From positions 25,499 to 89,498 of the forward strand of contig JAFQBM010000006.1 of the NCBI GenBank assembly GCA_017399685.1: a stretch of 64,000 bases of DNA. The letters are read 5' to 3'. Made by a program: the position numbers and the translations under genes. This DNA comes from Lachnospiraceae bacterium. Its GTDB lineage: Bacteria > Bacillota > Clostridia > Lachnospirales > Lachnospiraceae. The notes under the pieces are model-generated. The model saw nothing but the letters and a program-made list of their open reading frames with translations. It did no database searches and was not told where the DNA came from. Shown one piece after another: positions 26,691 through 35,957 of this stretch (positions within the stretch are counted from its first letter, which is position 1; each line of letters opens with the position of its first letter).

Positions 26691-27779
26691 ATGGGAAAAG
26701 TAATATTAACCGGTGACAGACCGACAGGAAGACTACATTTAGGACATTATGTAGGCTCATTAAAAAGAAGAGTAGAATTACAAAATTCAGGAGAATTTGA
26801 GAAAATCTTTATTATGATTGCGGATGCCCAGGCGTTGACAGACAATGCGGACAATCCGGAAAAAATACGTCAAAATATCATAGAGGTAGCATTAGACTAC
26901 CTTGCCTGTGGATTAGACCCGGAAAAATCCACCCTATTCATTCAGTCACAGGTACCGGAACTTTGTGAATTGTCCTTTTATTATATGAATTTAGTAACAG
27001 TATCCAGATTACAACGAAACCCTACCGTAAAATCAGAAATCCAGCTTAGAAATTTCGAAACCAGCATTCCGGTAGGATTCTTCACTTACCCAATCAGCCA
27101 GGCAGCAGATATCACTGCCTTTAAGGCAACTACAGTACCGGTAGGGGAAGACCAGTTGCCGATGTTGGAACAAACCAAGGAAATCGTGCGTAAATTTAAT
27201 TCTGTATATGATGAAGTTTTAGTAGAACCAGAGATTTTATTGCCAAAGAACCAGGTCTGCATGCGTCTTCCGGGAACTGACGGAAAAGCAAAAATGAGTA
27301 AATCCTTAGGAAACTGCATTTACTTATCCGATACCAAAGAAGAAGTAAAGAAAAAGGTTATGGCAATGTTCACAGATCCAAACCACATAAAGATAGAAGA
27401 TCCAGGCAGTCTGGAAGGAAATGCCGTGTTCACATATCTGGATGCTTTTGCATCAGATGAACATTTCGAACGTTATTTACCGGAATATAAGAACTTACAA
27501 GAATTAAAAGACCATTATCAAAGAGGCGGGCTAGGAGATGTTAAAGTAAAACGCTTCTTAAATGCCGTATTAGAAGAATTCCTAGAACCAATCCGTACCC
27601 GCAGAAAAGAATACGAACAAAACATTCCGGCTGTCTATGAAATGCTGAAAAAAGGAAGCCAGGTCGCAAGAGCAGAAGCAGCCAAGACCTTGGATGAAGT
27701 AAGAGCAGCCATGAAGATTAATTATTTCGATGATGAGGCTCTGATTCAGTCCCACGTAGAAAAATTCAACCAGAACTAA
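26691..27779 (+). CDS. trpS: Tryptophanyl-tRNA synthetase
   Basis: Class I synthetase charging tRNA-Trp. [18 protein letters not shown] carries the HIGH-type motif (LHLGH) and AKMSKSLGN the KMSKS loop. I chose ATG 26691 because the ggaggaag ribosome site sits at 26680; an ATG at 26679 would place the ribosome site inside the gene. The protein is 362 residues, slightly longer than the usual 330-345. No T-box leader is seen, and transcription must come through argJ. Confidence 0.95.
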   Translation: MGKVILTGDRPTGRLHLGHYVGSLKRRVELQNSGEFEKIFIMIADAQALTDNADNPEKIRQNIIEVALDYLACGLDPEKSTLFIQSQVPELCELSFYYMNLVTVSRLQRNPTVKSEIQLRNFETSIPVGFFTYPISQAADITAFKATTVPVGEDQLPMLEQTKEIVRKFNSVYDEVLVEPEILLPKNQVCMRLPGTDGKAKMSKSLGNCIYLSDTKEEVKKKVMAMFTDPNHIKIEDPGSLEGNAVFTYLDAFASDEHFERYLPEYKNLQELKDHYQRGGLGDVKVKRFLNAVLEEFLEPIRTRRKEYEQNIPAVYEMLKKGSQVARAEAAKTLDEVRAAMKINYFDDEALIQSHVEKFNQN

Positions 27780-27880
27780 AGAGATAATTGAAATGTATAC
27801 TAAGAGGTGAAAATCACCAACAGGTACCATAGACTACAACTTCGCAATTACCCAAAAGAAAAACTGCAAAGGAGAAAAAA

Positions 27881-29119
27881 ATGTCAAAAGTAAAACCATT
27901 TTTTTGTGTAAGACCAAATAAGGAAGTCGCAGACCAGGTAGCAGCACTTCCATATGATGTATATAACCGCAAAGAAGCAAAAGAAGTAGTTTCCAATGCC
28001 CCTTTGTCTTTTTTAAGAATCGACCGTGCAGAAACCAATTTCGATGACAACGTAGACACTTATGCAGACGAAGTTTATGCAAAAGCAAGGGAACTTTATG
28101 AAGATATGCTAAAAAAAGGCGTGTATGAAAAGGATGATGAGGAATCATACTACATTTACGAACTGACCATGAATGGAAGAAGTCAGACAGGTCTGGTTGC
28201 CTGTGCATCCATTGATGATTATGTCAATGAAGTAATTAAAAAACACGAGAATACCAGAGCGGACAAGGAAGTAGACAGAATTCGTCACGTAGACACCATG
28301 AAGGCTCAGACTGGACCTATTTTCCTGGCATACCGTGCCAACGAAGTAATTAATCAAGAAGTGGCAAAGGCTCAGGAAGCGGCACCATTATATGATTTTA
28401 TTTCAGAAGATGGAATTGGACACAAAGTATGGAAGATTTCCGAGACGGAAAGTGTAAAAAACATTCAGTCTGCTTTTGAAGGCATTTCTGAAATCTACAT
28501 TGCAGACGGACACCACAGAGCGGCCTCCGCAGTAAAAGTTGGATTAAAACGAAGAGAAGCACATAAGGACTATAATGGTACAGAAGAATTTAATTATTTC
28601 TTATCAGTATTGTTCCCGGATGAACAGCTTATGATTATGGACTATAACCGTGTCGTAAAAGACTTAAACGGCTATACCAAAGAGGAATTTTTAAATGCAG
28701 TTTCAAAAGACTTTGTTGTAGAAGAAAAAGCGGCAGCAGTTTCTCCATCCCAAAAAGGAACTTTTGGAATGTATCTGGAAGGAACATGGTACTTATTAAC
28801 CGCGAAAGAGGATATCTGTTCGAAAGACCCTGTGGATGGTCTGGATGTTGCTATTTTACAAAATCATTTATTGGAACCTGTACTTGGCATTAAAGACCCG
28901 AAAACAGACAAGAGAATCGATTTCGTAGGGGGAATCCGTGGACTTAAGGAATTGGAAAAGAGAGCCCAAAGTGATATGAAATTAGCCTTCTCCATGTACC
29001 CAACTTCCATCGGAGAATTGTTTGCGGTAGCAGATGCAGGAAGATTGATGCCGCCAAAATCCACATGGTTTGAGCCAAAGTTAAGAAGCGGAATTTTCAT
29101 TCATGAAATTGAAGATTAG
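27881..29119 (+). CDS. DUF1015 family protein
   Basis: 412 residues, cytoplasmic. The family signatures are present: VKPFFCVRPNKEVADQVAALPYDV at the N-terminus (YDV), HENTRADKEVDRIRH, and IADGHHRAASA (about 205-215), a ParB/sulfiredoxin-like nucleotide site. DUF1015 genes often stand near serine-biosynthesis genes; none is seen here. Its catalytic role is not settled. The ribosome site is aaaggagaa. The gene ends shortly before an R2 copy. Confidence 0.88.
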   Translation: MSKVKPFFCVRPNKEVADQVAALPYDVYNRKEAKEVVSNAPLSFLRIDRAETNFDDNVDTYADEVYAKARELYEDMLKKGVYEKDDEESYYIYELTMNGRSQTGLVACASIDDYVNEVIKKHENTRADKEVDRIRHVDTMKAQTGPIFLAYRANEVINQEVAKAQEAAPLYDFISEDGIGHKVWKISETESVKNIQSAFEGISEIYIADGHHRAASAVKVGLKRREAHKDYNGTEEFNYFLSVLFPDEQLMIMDYNRVVKDLNGYTKEEFLNAVSKDFVVEEKAAAVSPSQKGTFGMYLEGTWYLLTAKEDICSKDPVDGLDVAILQNHLLEPVLGIKDPKTDKRIDFVGGIRGLKELEKRAQSDMKLAFSMYPTSIGELFAVADAGRLMPPKSTWFEPKLRSGIFIHEIED

Positions 29120-29125
29120 CTTAAG

Positions 29126-29165
29126 ATGATTGGCGGTTTATAAGATGTGCTGTGAAGCAATTGGG
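29126..29165 (-). repeat. R2 dispersed repeat copy
   Basis: Read on the minus strand: cacagcacatcttataaaccgcca, matching the R2 core. Confidence 0.5.
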
Positions 29166-29245
29166 ATAAACTAAGAGAAGAGTTTGGTTTTAAAAGTAAG
29201 GTAAGTAGTGGGAGAAAGAATGAAAAGGAAAGAAGGTGAAACATA

Positions 29246-30613
29246 GTGGCAAAGGAAGAGAAAGTAACCATGGAAATTAACGAGAAAACCTCGGTTTTTA
29301 AGCTTGGATGGCCTATTTTTATTGAAGCTTTTCTGGCAATATTAATTGGTAACGTAGATACTTTGATGTTAAGTAAATACTCAGATACCGCACCGGTTGC
29401 AGTAGGAAATGCCAACCAGATTTTGAATCTTTTAACTTTGATGTTTAATATTATTGCAGGTGCTACGGGAGTGATTGTAGCACAATATTTAGGTGCAAAA
29501 CTCATTAAAAAAATCAGTGAAATTTATTCCGTAGCGATTTTTGTAAACCTGATATTAAGTGTAGTAATTAGTCTTATTATTTTTGCTTTCAGTGAGCCAA
29601 TATTCAGGCTGATGCAGTTAGAAGAAGCATTGATTCCGGATGCCACAGTTTACTTGCAGTTGTTAGGAGGATTTATTTTCCTTCAGGCGGTGTTCAGTGT
29701 TTTTACCCAGATTTTACGAAGTAATGGCTTAACCCGGGTGGGAATGTATATTTCCTTGGCAATTAATGTTGTAAATATCATTGGAAACTACTGCTTCTTA
29801 TATGGACCATTAAAATTTTTAAATTATGGTGTAAAGGGTGTAGCTATTTCCAGTGTGGTAAGCCGGTTGATTGCCTTGATTCTTGTCATTATTTTCTTCC
29901 ATAAGAAGATAGAAGGCGAGATATCCTTGAAATATTTAAAACCATTCCCGAAAGAAACCTTAAAGAAAATGGTTTCTATTGGTATACCTACTGCAGGGGA
30001 AAGCATATCTTATAGTATTTCACAGATTTTGATTATGTCCATTGTAAACACTTTGGGACTCATTGCTGCAAATACCAAAATATATGCCTCTGTGATTTCG
30101 AATTTTTCTTATTTATACTCCGTTTCCGTTGCCCAGGCTACTATGATTATTACGGGTCATCTCGTAGGGGCGAAAAAAGAAGATGCAGCCTATAAGAGGG
30201 TGTTGAAATCTCTTCGTTCTGCTATGGTAATCTCTGTGGCGATTGCTGCTGTCAGCTTTTGCATTAGTGACATTACCTTTTCTTTTTTCACGGAGAATGC
30301 AGAAATTTTGAAACTTGGACATAAAATTATGGCAATAGGTATTGTTCTGGAAATTGGTCGTACTGCAAATCTGGTTATCATACAAAGTATGCGTGCGGCA
30401 GGAGATATTAAGTTTCCGACCTATCTGGGCATGGGTTCCATGTGGCTTGTGTCCGTGTTGTTTAGTTTCATTTTAGGAAAAGTTTTTGGTCTTGGACTAA
30501 TGGGTGTATGGATTGCCATGGCTATGGATGAATGCTTAAGAGGTATTATTGTGTATGTCCGCTGGATGCGAGGTGGCTGGCGGGGGAAATCTGTTGTAGA
30601 TAAAAAAGAATAA
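29246..30613 (+). CDS. MATE family multidrug/cation exporter
   Basis: Twelve-helix inner-membrane antiporter of 455 residues. The two halves start at FKLGWPIFIEAFLAILIGNVDTLMLS and, near residue 245, at KKMVSIGIPTAGESISYSISQ, the usual internal repeat. Such proteins export drugs or metabolites in exchange for sodium or protons. The GTG start has gaaggtgaa at a good distance; ATG 29270 is an alternative. It precedes the fab cluster but is separated from it by a promoter, so a functional tie is not implied. Confidence 0.9.
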   Translation: MAKEEKVTMEINEKTSVFKLGWPIFIEAFLAILIGNVDTLMLSKYSDTAPVAVGNANQILNLLTLMFNIIAGATGVIVAQYLGAKLIKKISEIYSVAIFVNLILSVVISLIIFAFSEPIFRLMQLEEALIPDATVYLQLLGGFIFLQAVFSVFTQILRSNGLTRVGMYISLAINVVNIIGNYCFLYGPLKFLNYGVKGVAISSVVSRLIALILVIIFFHKKIEGEISLKYLKPFPKETLKKMVSIGIPTAGESISYSISQILIMSIVNTLGLIAANTKIYASVISNFSYLYSVSVAQATMIITGHLVGAKKEDAAYKRVLKSLRSAMVISVAIAAVSFCISDITFSFFTENAEILKLGHKIMAIGIVLEIGRTANLVIIQSMRAAGDIKFPTYLGMGSMWLVSVLFSFILGKVFGLGLMGVWIAMAMDECLRGIIVYVRWMRGGWRGKSVVDKKE

Positions 30614-30620
30614 ATTTACC

Positions 30621-30649
30621 TTGACAGAAATCTGAATACATAGTATATT
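30621..30649 (+). promoter_or_regulatory. Promoter of acpP
   Basis: -35 TTGACA (30621-30626), 17-bp spacer, -10 TATATT (30644-30649). Confidence 0.8.
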
Positions 30650-30661
30650 TTGAGTATCAAA
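30649..30661 (+). promoter_or_regulatory. FabT-like operator at the acpP promoter
   Basis: TTTGAGTATCAAA, a palindrome with TTTGA/TCAAA arms like the MarR-family FabT box. It touches the -10 and covers the start of transcription, a place where a bound repressor would block acpP. No fabT gene is in the window. Confidence 0.6.
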
Positions 30662-30692
30662 CAGATTCATTTATTTTAAAGGAGATTAAATT

Positions 30693-30926
30693 ATGTTAGA
30701 AAAATTAAAAGAAATTATCGCTGAACGTTTAAGCGTAGATGCAGAAGAAGTAGAATTAGGAACTTCCTTCAAGGATGATTTAGGAGCAGACTCTTTAGAT
30801 TTATTCGAATTAGTTATGGCTTTAGAAGACGAATTCGATGTAGAAATTCCAGCAGATGATTTAGCTAACATCAATACTGTAAATGATGTAGTAGAGTACT
30901 TAAAGGCGAAAGGTGTAGAAGCCTAA
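30693..30926 (+). CDS. acpP: Acyl carrier protein
   Basis: 77 residues, acidic four-helix carrier of growing fatty-acid chains. [18 protein letters not shown] holds the phosphopantetheine serine (Ser34 in DSL). The ribosome site is aaaggag. It is the first gene of the fab cluster but is followed by its own terminator, so it is probably made in excess over the enzymes. Confidence 0.97.
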   Translation: MLEKLKEIIAERLSVDAEEVELGTSFKDDLGADSLDLFELVMALEDEFDVEIPADDLANINTVNDVVEYLKAKGVEA

Positions 30927-30934
30927 GATAAAAC

Positions 30935-30975
30935 ATATCCGGAGCTTTCGTATGAAATACTCCGGATATTTCTTT
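30935..30975 (+). terminator. Intrinsic terminator after acpP
   Basis: Perfect 10-bp stem ATATCCGGAG / CTCCGGATAT (30935-30944, 30960-30969) followed by a T-rich tail. Confidence 0.75.
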
Positions 30976-30987
30976 CTTGTAAATTAC

Positions 30988-31000
30988 TTTGATAATCAAA
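30988..31000 (+). promoter_or_regulatory. Second FabT-like operator
   Basis: TTTGATAATCAAA, a perfect 13-bp FabT-type palindrome, followed by a half-site atcaaa at 31007. It lies between acpP and fabD. Confidence 0.65.
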
Positions 31001-31048
31001 ATAAATATCAAACCGAGATAAATAATTGAGGTAAAAAAATGATGCTGA

Positions 31049-31068
31049 GGTCAAAAAGTATTTTGACC
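31049..31068 (+). promoter_or_regulatory. GGTCAAAA palindrome in the acpP-fabD spacer
   Basis: Perfect GGTCAAAA / TTTTGACC arms around agta. It could form a small hairpin or bind a dimeric protein. Its role is unknown. Confidence 0.5.
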
Positions 31069-31117
31069 CTGGTATCATATCATGAAATAAAAGTCGATGA
31101 GAATGTTAAGATTTTGT

Positions 31118-31147
31118 TTTACTTTATAGTAGAATATATGTTATGAT
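31118..31147 (+). promoter_or_regulatory. Possible promoter of fabD
   Basis: -35-like TTTACT (31118-31123) and an extended -10 TGTTATGAT (31139-31147), spacer 18 bp, about 75 nt before fabD. Confidence 0.5.
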
Positions 31148-31221
31148 AGAAACAGTTTATGTAATTGCCAGCTGTCAGAGTTTGGCTTTGATTTGATATA
31201 GGGATTGAATGGAGGATAAAG

Positions 31222-32145
31222 ATGGGAAAAATAGCATTTATGTTTCCGGGACAAGGTGCCCAATGTGTAGGAATGGCAAAGGATTTTTATGATACGTTTG
31301 AAGATAGTAAGGAAATTTTCGATAAAGCAAATGAAGTATTAGATTTTGATTTGTTACATATTTGTTTTGAGGAAAATGAAGACATTCATGTCACAGAATT
31401 CACTCAGCCGGCATTAGTGACTGCCTGTGTTGCGATTTTAAAACAGGTAGAAAAATCAGGAGTAAAACCGGATGTTTGTGCCGGATTAAGTCTTGGAGAA
31501 TATGCAGCATTGGTTGCTTCCGGTGCTATGTCATCTGAGGATGCCATCAGAGTGGTAAGAGAAAGAGGAAAATTAATGCAGGGAACCGTTCCCGCAGGGG
31601 AAGGTGCCATGTCAGCGGTATTAGCCATGGAAAAAGAGAAAATCGAAGAAGTACTGGCTGGAATCGATGGAGAAGTTTCCATTGCAAATTATAACTGTCC
31701 TGGACAAATTGTTATTACAGGTGAAACCGGAGCAGTTGCAAAAGCTGGAGAAGCACTTTCTGCAGCAGGAGCAAAGAGGGTGGTACCACTTAAGGTAAGC
31801 GGTCCATTCCATTCACCATTGTTAAAACCAGCAGGAGAAAAGTTACTGGAAGTATTAAAGGATGTAACGCTTGATGAAATCAAGGTTCCATACATTGCAA
31901 ATGCTACTGCAGACTATGTAACTAAAAAAGAAGAGATTAAAGATTTATTAGGTGTTCAGGTTTATTCTTCTGTAAAAATGCAGCAAACCATCGAAAAGAT
32001 GATTGCAGACGGTGTGGATACCTTTGTTGAAATCGGACCATCTAAGACCATCGCAGGTTTCATTAAGAAAGTAGACAGAAGTGTAACTGTGATTAACATT
32101 GAAAAAGTAGAAGATTTGGACAAGTTAAAAGAAATCGCAAACTAA
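31222..32145 (+). CDS. fabD: Malonyl-CoA:ACP transacylase
   Basis: Loads malonyl groups onto ACP. FPGQGAQ (9-15), the nucleophile elbow GLSLGEY with Ser90, and GPFHSPLL with the catalytic His near residue 198 are intact. Length 307 is typical. The ribosome site is ggaggataaag. fabG follows with 87 nt spacing and the remaining genes of the cluster are close or overlapping. Confidence 0.96.
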   Translation: MGKIAFMFPGQGAQCVGMAKDFYDTFEDSKEIFDKANEVLDFDLLHICFEENEDIHVTEFTQPALVTACVAILKQVEKSGVKPDVCAGLSLGEYAALVASGAMSSEDAIRVVRERGKLMQGTVPAGEGAMSAVLAMEKEKIEEVLAGIDGEVSIANYNCPGQIVITGETGAVAKAGEALSAAGAKRVVPLKVSGPFHSPLLKPAGEKLLEVLKDVTLDEIKVPYIANATADYVTKKEEIKDLLGVQVYSSVKMQQTIEKMIADGVDTFVEIGPSKTIAGFIKKVDRSVTVINIEKVEDLDKLKEIAN

Positions 32146-32232
32146 GCCGTGTCAGTGGTGTTTTGCAAGAGACAATGTAAATCATCAAGGTTTGTGGATA
32201 TTAGAATCAGGTTTTTGGAATGGAGGATAACC

Positions 32233-32970
32233 ATGTTAAAGGATAAAGTAGCAGTCATCACAGGCGCGAGTCGTGGAATTGGTGCAGAAATAGCCAGAAC
32301 TTTTGCAAAATACGGAGCAAAAGTGGTAATAAATTATAATGGTTCAAAAGAAAAAGCAGAAGAAGTAGTAGCCCAAATCAAAGCTGCCGGTGGAGAAGCC
32401 ATTGCGATTGGAAAGAACGTAGCAGATTTTGAAGAAGCAAAAGAATTAATGGACGAGGCTGTAAATGCTTTTGGACGTCTTGATATTTTGGTAAACAATG
32501 CCGGAATCACAAAAGATACCTTGCTAATGGGTATGAAAGAAGAAGATTTCGATAAAGTAATTGATGTAAATTTAAAAGGTACTTTTAACGGAATGAAACA
32601 TGCTTCTAAGATTATGATGAAACAAAGAAGCGGAAGAATTATCAATATGTCCTCAGTAGTAGGAGTTCAGGGAAACGCCGGACAAGTGAATTATGCAGCA
32701 TCCAAGGCTGGAATCATTGGTATGACCAAGTCTTTGGCGAAGGAAATTGCAGCCCGTAATGTTACGGTAAATGCCATTGCCCCTGGATTTATTCAGACAG
32801 AAATGACAGATGTATTATCTGATGCTGTAAAAGAACAGATTTTATCTACAATTCCACTGAAAAAGATGGGCGAAACCAAAGATATCGCAGAATGTGCTGC
32901 CTTTTTGGCATCCGACCATGCAGGATATATTACAGGTCAGGTTATTAACGTTAATGGAGGTATGATTTAA
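32233..32970 (+). CDS. fabG: 3-oxoacyl-ACP reductase
   Basis: NADPH-dependent short-chain dehydrogenase that reduces 3-oxoacyl-[11 protein letters not shown] (10-17) is the cofactor site; the catalytic set is Ser141, Tyr154 and Lys158 (YAASK). I chose ATG 32233 ([13 protein letters not shown]) behind ggaggataacc; an upstream in-frame ATG at 32149 has no ribosome site and would add unrelated residues. Length 245. Its stop shares one base with fabF (TAATG). Confidence 0.96.
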   Translation: MLKDKVAVITGASRGIGAEIARTFAKYGAKVVINYNGSKEKAEEVVAQIKAAGGEAIAIGKNVADFEEAKELMDEAVNAFGRLDILVNNAGITKDTLLMGMKEEDFDKVIDVNLKGTFNGMKHASKIMMKQRSGRIINMSSVVGVQGNAGQVNYAASKAGIIGMTKSLAKEIAARNVTVNAIAPGFIQTEMTDVLSDAVKEQILSTIPLKKMGETKDIAECAAFLASDHAGYITGQVINVNGGMI

Positions 32971-34205
32971 TGAGAAGAGTAGTAGTAACAGGTTTAGGAG
33001 CAGTAACAGCCATCGGTACCACAGTGGATACTTTTTGGGAAAATATCAAAAAAGGAACTTGTGGAATAAAGTTAATTGATAAATTTGATACCACAGATTA
33101 CAAAGCAAAAGTAGCAGCTACCATTGATGACTTTGATCCAAAGGAATATATGGATGCAAAAACTGCAAAGAGAATGGCAGAGTTCTGTCAGTATGCAGTA
33201 GCAGCTACCAAGCAGGCGATAGATAATTCCGGTCTGGATTTAGAAAAACAGGATATGACTCGTTTTGGAGCCTCTATTGGTTCCGGAATTGGTGCACTAG
33301 GTGTTATGGAAAAAGACCATCAGAAGTTAATGGAAAAAGGACCAAACAGAGTATCTCCGATGATGGTTCCAACCATGATTTCCAATATGGCGGCTGGTAA
33401 TGTTGCCATCCAGTTCGGATTACAAGGTAAGAACATTAATGTAGTTACTGCTTGTGCATCCGGTGCACATTCTATCGGTGAAGCATATCGTGCCATTCAA
33501 TGTAATGAAGCAGACATTATGGCTGCCGGTGGTGCGGAATCTGCCATTACAGAACTTGGTGTAGCAGGTTTTGCTGCGTTAACTGCACTTTCTTCTTCCG
33601 AAGACCCAAAGAGAGCATCTATTCCTTTTGATAAAGAAAGAAATGGATTTGTTATGGGTGAAGGTGCCGGTGTGGTAATTTTGGAAGAATTAGAACATGC
33701 AAAAGCCAGAGGAGCGAAGATTTTAGCAGAAGTAGTAGGTTATGGTGCAACTTGTGATGCATACCATATCACTTCTCCGGCTCCAGACGGAAATGGTGCA
33801 GCAAGAGCTATGACTTTTGCTATCAATGAAGCAGGAATCAAGCCAGAAGATGTAGACTATGTAAATGCTCATGGAACCAGTACACATCATAATGACTTGT
33901 TTGAGACCATGGCGATTAAGAAGAGTTTTGGTGAACATGCTTATAAATTAAATATCAATTCTACCAAGTCTATGATTGGACATGCTTTAGGAGCAGCGGG
34001 AGCCATCGAATTTGTTGTTTGTGTAAAATCCGTTATGGAAAACTTTATCCATGCTACGGTAGGTTATCAGGTTCCGGATGAAGAATGTGATTTAAACTAT
34101 ACAAAAGAAGCAGTAGAAAAAGAAGTAAATTATGCAATCAGTAATTCGCTAGGTTTTGGTGGCCATAATGCCAGCTTATTGATTAAAAAATATACGGAGG
34201 AATAA
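32970..34205 (+). CDS. fabF: 3-oxoacyl-ACP synthase II
   Basis: Condenses acyl-ACP with malonyl-ACP. The KAS triad is intact: Cys162 (TACASGAHS), His301 (AHGTSTHHND) and His338 (SMIGHALGAAGA). 411 residues. It overlaps fabG by one base with an upstream ggaggt ribosome site. Confidence 0.96.
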   Translation: MRRVVVTGLGAVTAIGTTVDTFWENIKKGTCGIKLIDKFDTTDYKAKVAATIDDFDPKEYMDAKTAKRMAEFCQYAVAATKQAIDNSGLDLEKQDMTRFGASIGSGIGALGVMEKDHQKLMEKGPNRVSPMMVPTMISNMAAGNVAIQFGLQGKNINVVTACASGAHSIGEAYRAIQCNEADIMAAGGAESAITELGVAGFAALTALSSSEDPKRASIPFDKERNGFVMGEGAGVVILEELEHAKARGAKILAEVVGYGATCDAYHITSPAPDGNGAARAMTFAINEAGIKPEDVDYVNAHGTSTHHNDLFETMAIKKSFGEHAYKLNINSTKSMIGHALGAAGAIEFVVCVKSVMENFIHATVGYQVPDEECDLNYTKEAVEKEVNYAISNSLGFGGHNASLLIKKYTEE

Positions 34206-34207
34206 AA

Positions 34208-34630
34208 ATGCTAGACATCAAAGAAATTATGGATAGAATTCCTCATCGTTCTCCGTTTTTATTAATCGACCGTATTGAGGAAATAGAAGTTGGAAAAAGT
34301 GCAGTAGGTAGAAAATGTGTTTCTTATAATGAACCATATTTTGCAGGTCATTTCCCTAAAGAACCGGTTATGCCGGGAGTATTAATTATCGAAGCCTTGG
34401 CACAGGTAGGTTGTGTCTGCGTTTTATCGGATGAAAAGTTTGCTGGAAAAACAGCATATTTTGGTGGAATTAATAAGGCGAAATTCAGAGGTAAAGTAGT
34501 TCCTGGTGATGTATTGACCTTAAAAATTGAAATCATTAAGGCAAAAGGACCGATTGGAATTTGTGCAGCAAAAGCTTATGTGGAAGATAAATTGGTGGTA
34601 GAAGCAGAACTTACGGTAGCGATTGCTTAA
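34208..34630 (+). CDS. fabZ: 3-hydroxyacyl-ACP dehydratase
   Basis: Hot-dog fold dehydratase, 140 residues. The active-site helix GHFPKEPVMPGVLIIEALAQ carries His48 and Glu62. The cggaggaa ribosome site overlaps the end of fabF. In this cluster accB is not between fabF and fabZ, where many Firmicutes have it. Confidence 0.96.
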   Translation: MLDIKEIMDRIPHRSPFLLIDRIEEIEVGKSAVGRKCVSYNEPYFAGHFPKEPVMPGVLIIEALAQVGCVCVLSDEKFAGKTAYFGGINKAKFRGKVVPGDVLTLKIEIIKAKGPIGICAAKAYVEDKLVVEAELTVAIA

Positions 34631-34730
34631 GAGTTTACCTGCAAAAAACTAATTCAATGTCCTGTGTGAAGGACGATGGAATGGTTTTTGTAGAAGTCGA
34701 AGAATATTATTTTTGACTAGGAGGAAGAGT

Positions 34731-35786
34731 ATGAAACCTTTGGTGATAGGCGACTTAGTCGCAAAAATTCCAATTATCCAAGGTGGAATGGGAGTTGGTG
34801 TTTCTGCTTGTAATTTAGCGGGAGCCGTAGCTTTAGAAGGTGGAATCGGAGTAATTTCTGCGGCACAGCTTGGATATTTAGAAGACGATTATGATGAAAA
34901 TGCAGAAAGAGCCAATCTTCGTGCAATTGGGAAACACATAAAGAAGGCAAAAGAAATCGCAAAAGGCGGAATTGTCGGAATTAACATTATGGTGGCGACC
35001 AGAAACTATGCAGAATATGTAAAAGCTGCGGTGGAAGCAAAAGTAGATTTGATTATTTCCGGTGCAGGTCTGCCTATGGACTTACCATCTTTGGTGAAAG
35101 GTTCTACTACAAAGATTGCCCCTATTGTATCATCCATAAAAGCAGCTAACGTTATTTTAAAGATGTGGGATAAAAAAGAACAAAGAGTGCCGGATGCAGT
35201 GGTAATTGAAGGTCCGCTTGCAGGTGGACATCTTGGATTTAAATATGACGAGTTAGAGCATATCGAAGAGTTAAATTATGACAATGAAGTCATTGGAATT
35301 ATGGATGCAGTAAAACAATATGAAGAAAAATATCAAAAACATATTCCTGTGATTCTTGCAGGAGGAGTTGCTACAAAAGAAGATGTGAAACGTTGTTTTG
35401 ATTTGGGAGCTGATGGTGTTCAGGTGGCTTCCCGCTTTGTTGCAACGAAGGAATGTGATGCCGATATTCGTTTTAAAGAAGCATATGTAAATGCGAAAAA
35501 AGAAGATATTGTAATCGTGAAGAGTCCGGTGGGGATGCCGGGACGTGCCATTAAGAATTCTTTCATGGAACGGGTTATGGGCGGAGAAAGAGTTCCTACG
35601 AAACACTGTCGTGCCTGTGTGACACCATGTAAGCCGGCTACGACGCCATATTGTATTAGTGATGCATTGATTCATGCGGTAAAAGGTAATTTGGAAGAAG
35701 CATTAATCTTCTGTGGTGGAAAGATTGACCAGATAAAAGAAATTACCACTGTAAAACAAGTAATGGAAGAACTAATGGGTGAATAA
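34731..35786 (+). CDS. FabK/nitronate-monooxygenase family flavoprotein with C-terminal Cys motif
   Basis: FMN-dependent TIM-barrel enzyme of 351 residues. The N-terminus PIIQGGMGVGVS, IIISGAG-type strand (LIISGAGLPMDLP), EGPLAGGHLG and LAGGVATKEDV...GADGVQVASRFVATKE are the family motifs. Because it closes the fab cluster and no FabI or other FabK is near, it may be the enoyl-ACP reductase. It differs from classical FabK by a longer C-terminus with CRACVTPCKPATTPYC (Cys293, 296, 300, 308), a possible metal or Fe-S site. I chose ATG 34731 behind aggaggaagagt. Confidence 0.8.
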   Translation: MKPLVIGDLVAKIPIIQGGMGVGVSACNLAGAVALEGGIGVISAAQLGYLEDDYDENAERANLRAIGKHIKKAKEIAKGGIVGINIMVATRNYAEYVKAAVEAKVDLIISGAGLPMDLPSLVKGSTTKIAPIVSSIKAANVILKMWDKKEQRVPDAVVIEGPLAGGHLGFKYDELEHIEELNYDNEVIGIMDAVKQYEEKYQKHIPVILAGGVATKEDVKRCFDLGADGVQVASRFVATKECDADIRFKEAYVNAKKEDIVIVKSPVGMPGRAIKNSFMERVMGGERVPTKHCRACVTPCKPATTPYCISDALIHAVKGNLEEALIFCGGKIDQIKEITTVKQVMEELMGE

Positions 35787-35790
35787 AAGA

Positions 35791-35854
35791 AAAACGCACC
35801 AGTAAAAGCGGAGTTATAGGAGAACTATGAGAAATGCTTTTATTGGTGCGTTTT
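35791..35854. terminator. Terminator of the fab cluster
   Basis: A 19-bp stem (35791-35809 with 35836-35854, one G-T pair) with a 26-nt loop; A- and T-rich ends make it usable on both strands. Confidence 0.8.
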
Positions 35855-35908
35855 CCAATTGCAAAAGACGAAGTCTATAGCAGCTGATTTTGTTATGATG
35901 AATTTTGA

Positions 35909-35957
35909 AGATTCACAACATATCCTGCAAAATATTATGAACGTGGCTGGGTACCGC
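35909..35957 (+). repeat. R2 dispersed repeat copy overlapping a gene end
   Basis: agattcacaacatatcctgc, then cgtggctgggtaccgcc as in the 37661 copy. Its right half supplies the last codons (GGTQPRS) of the aldose-epimerase-like gene on the other strand. Confidence 0.55.
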
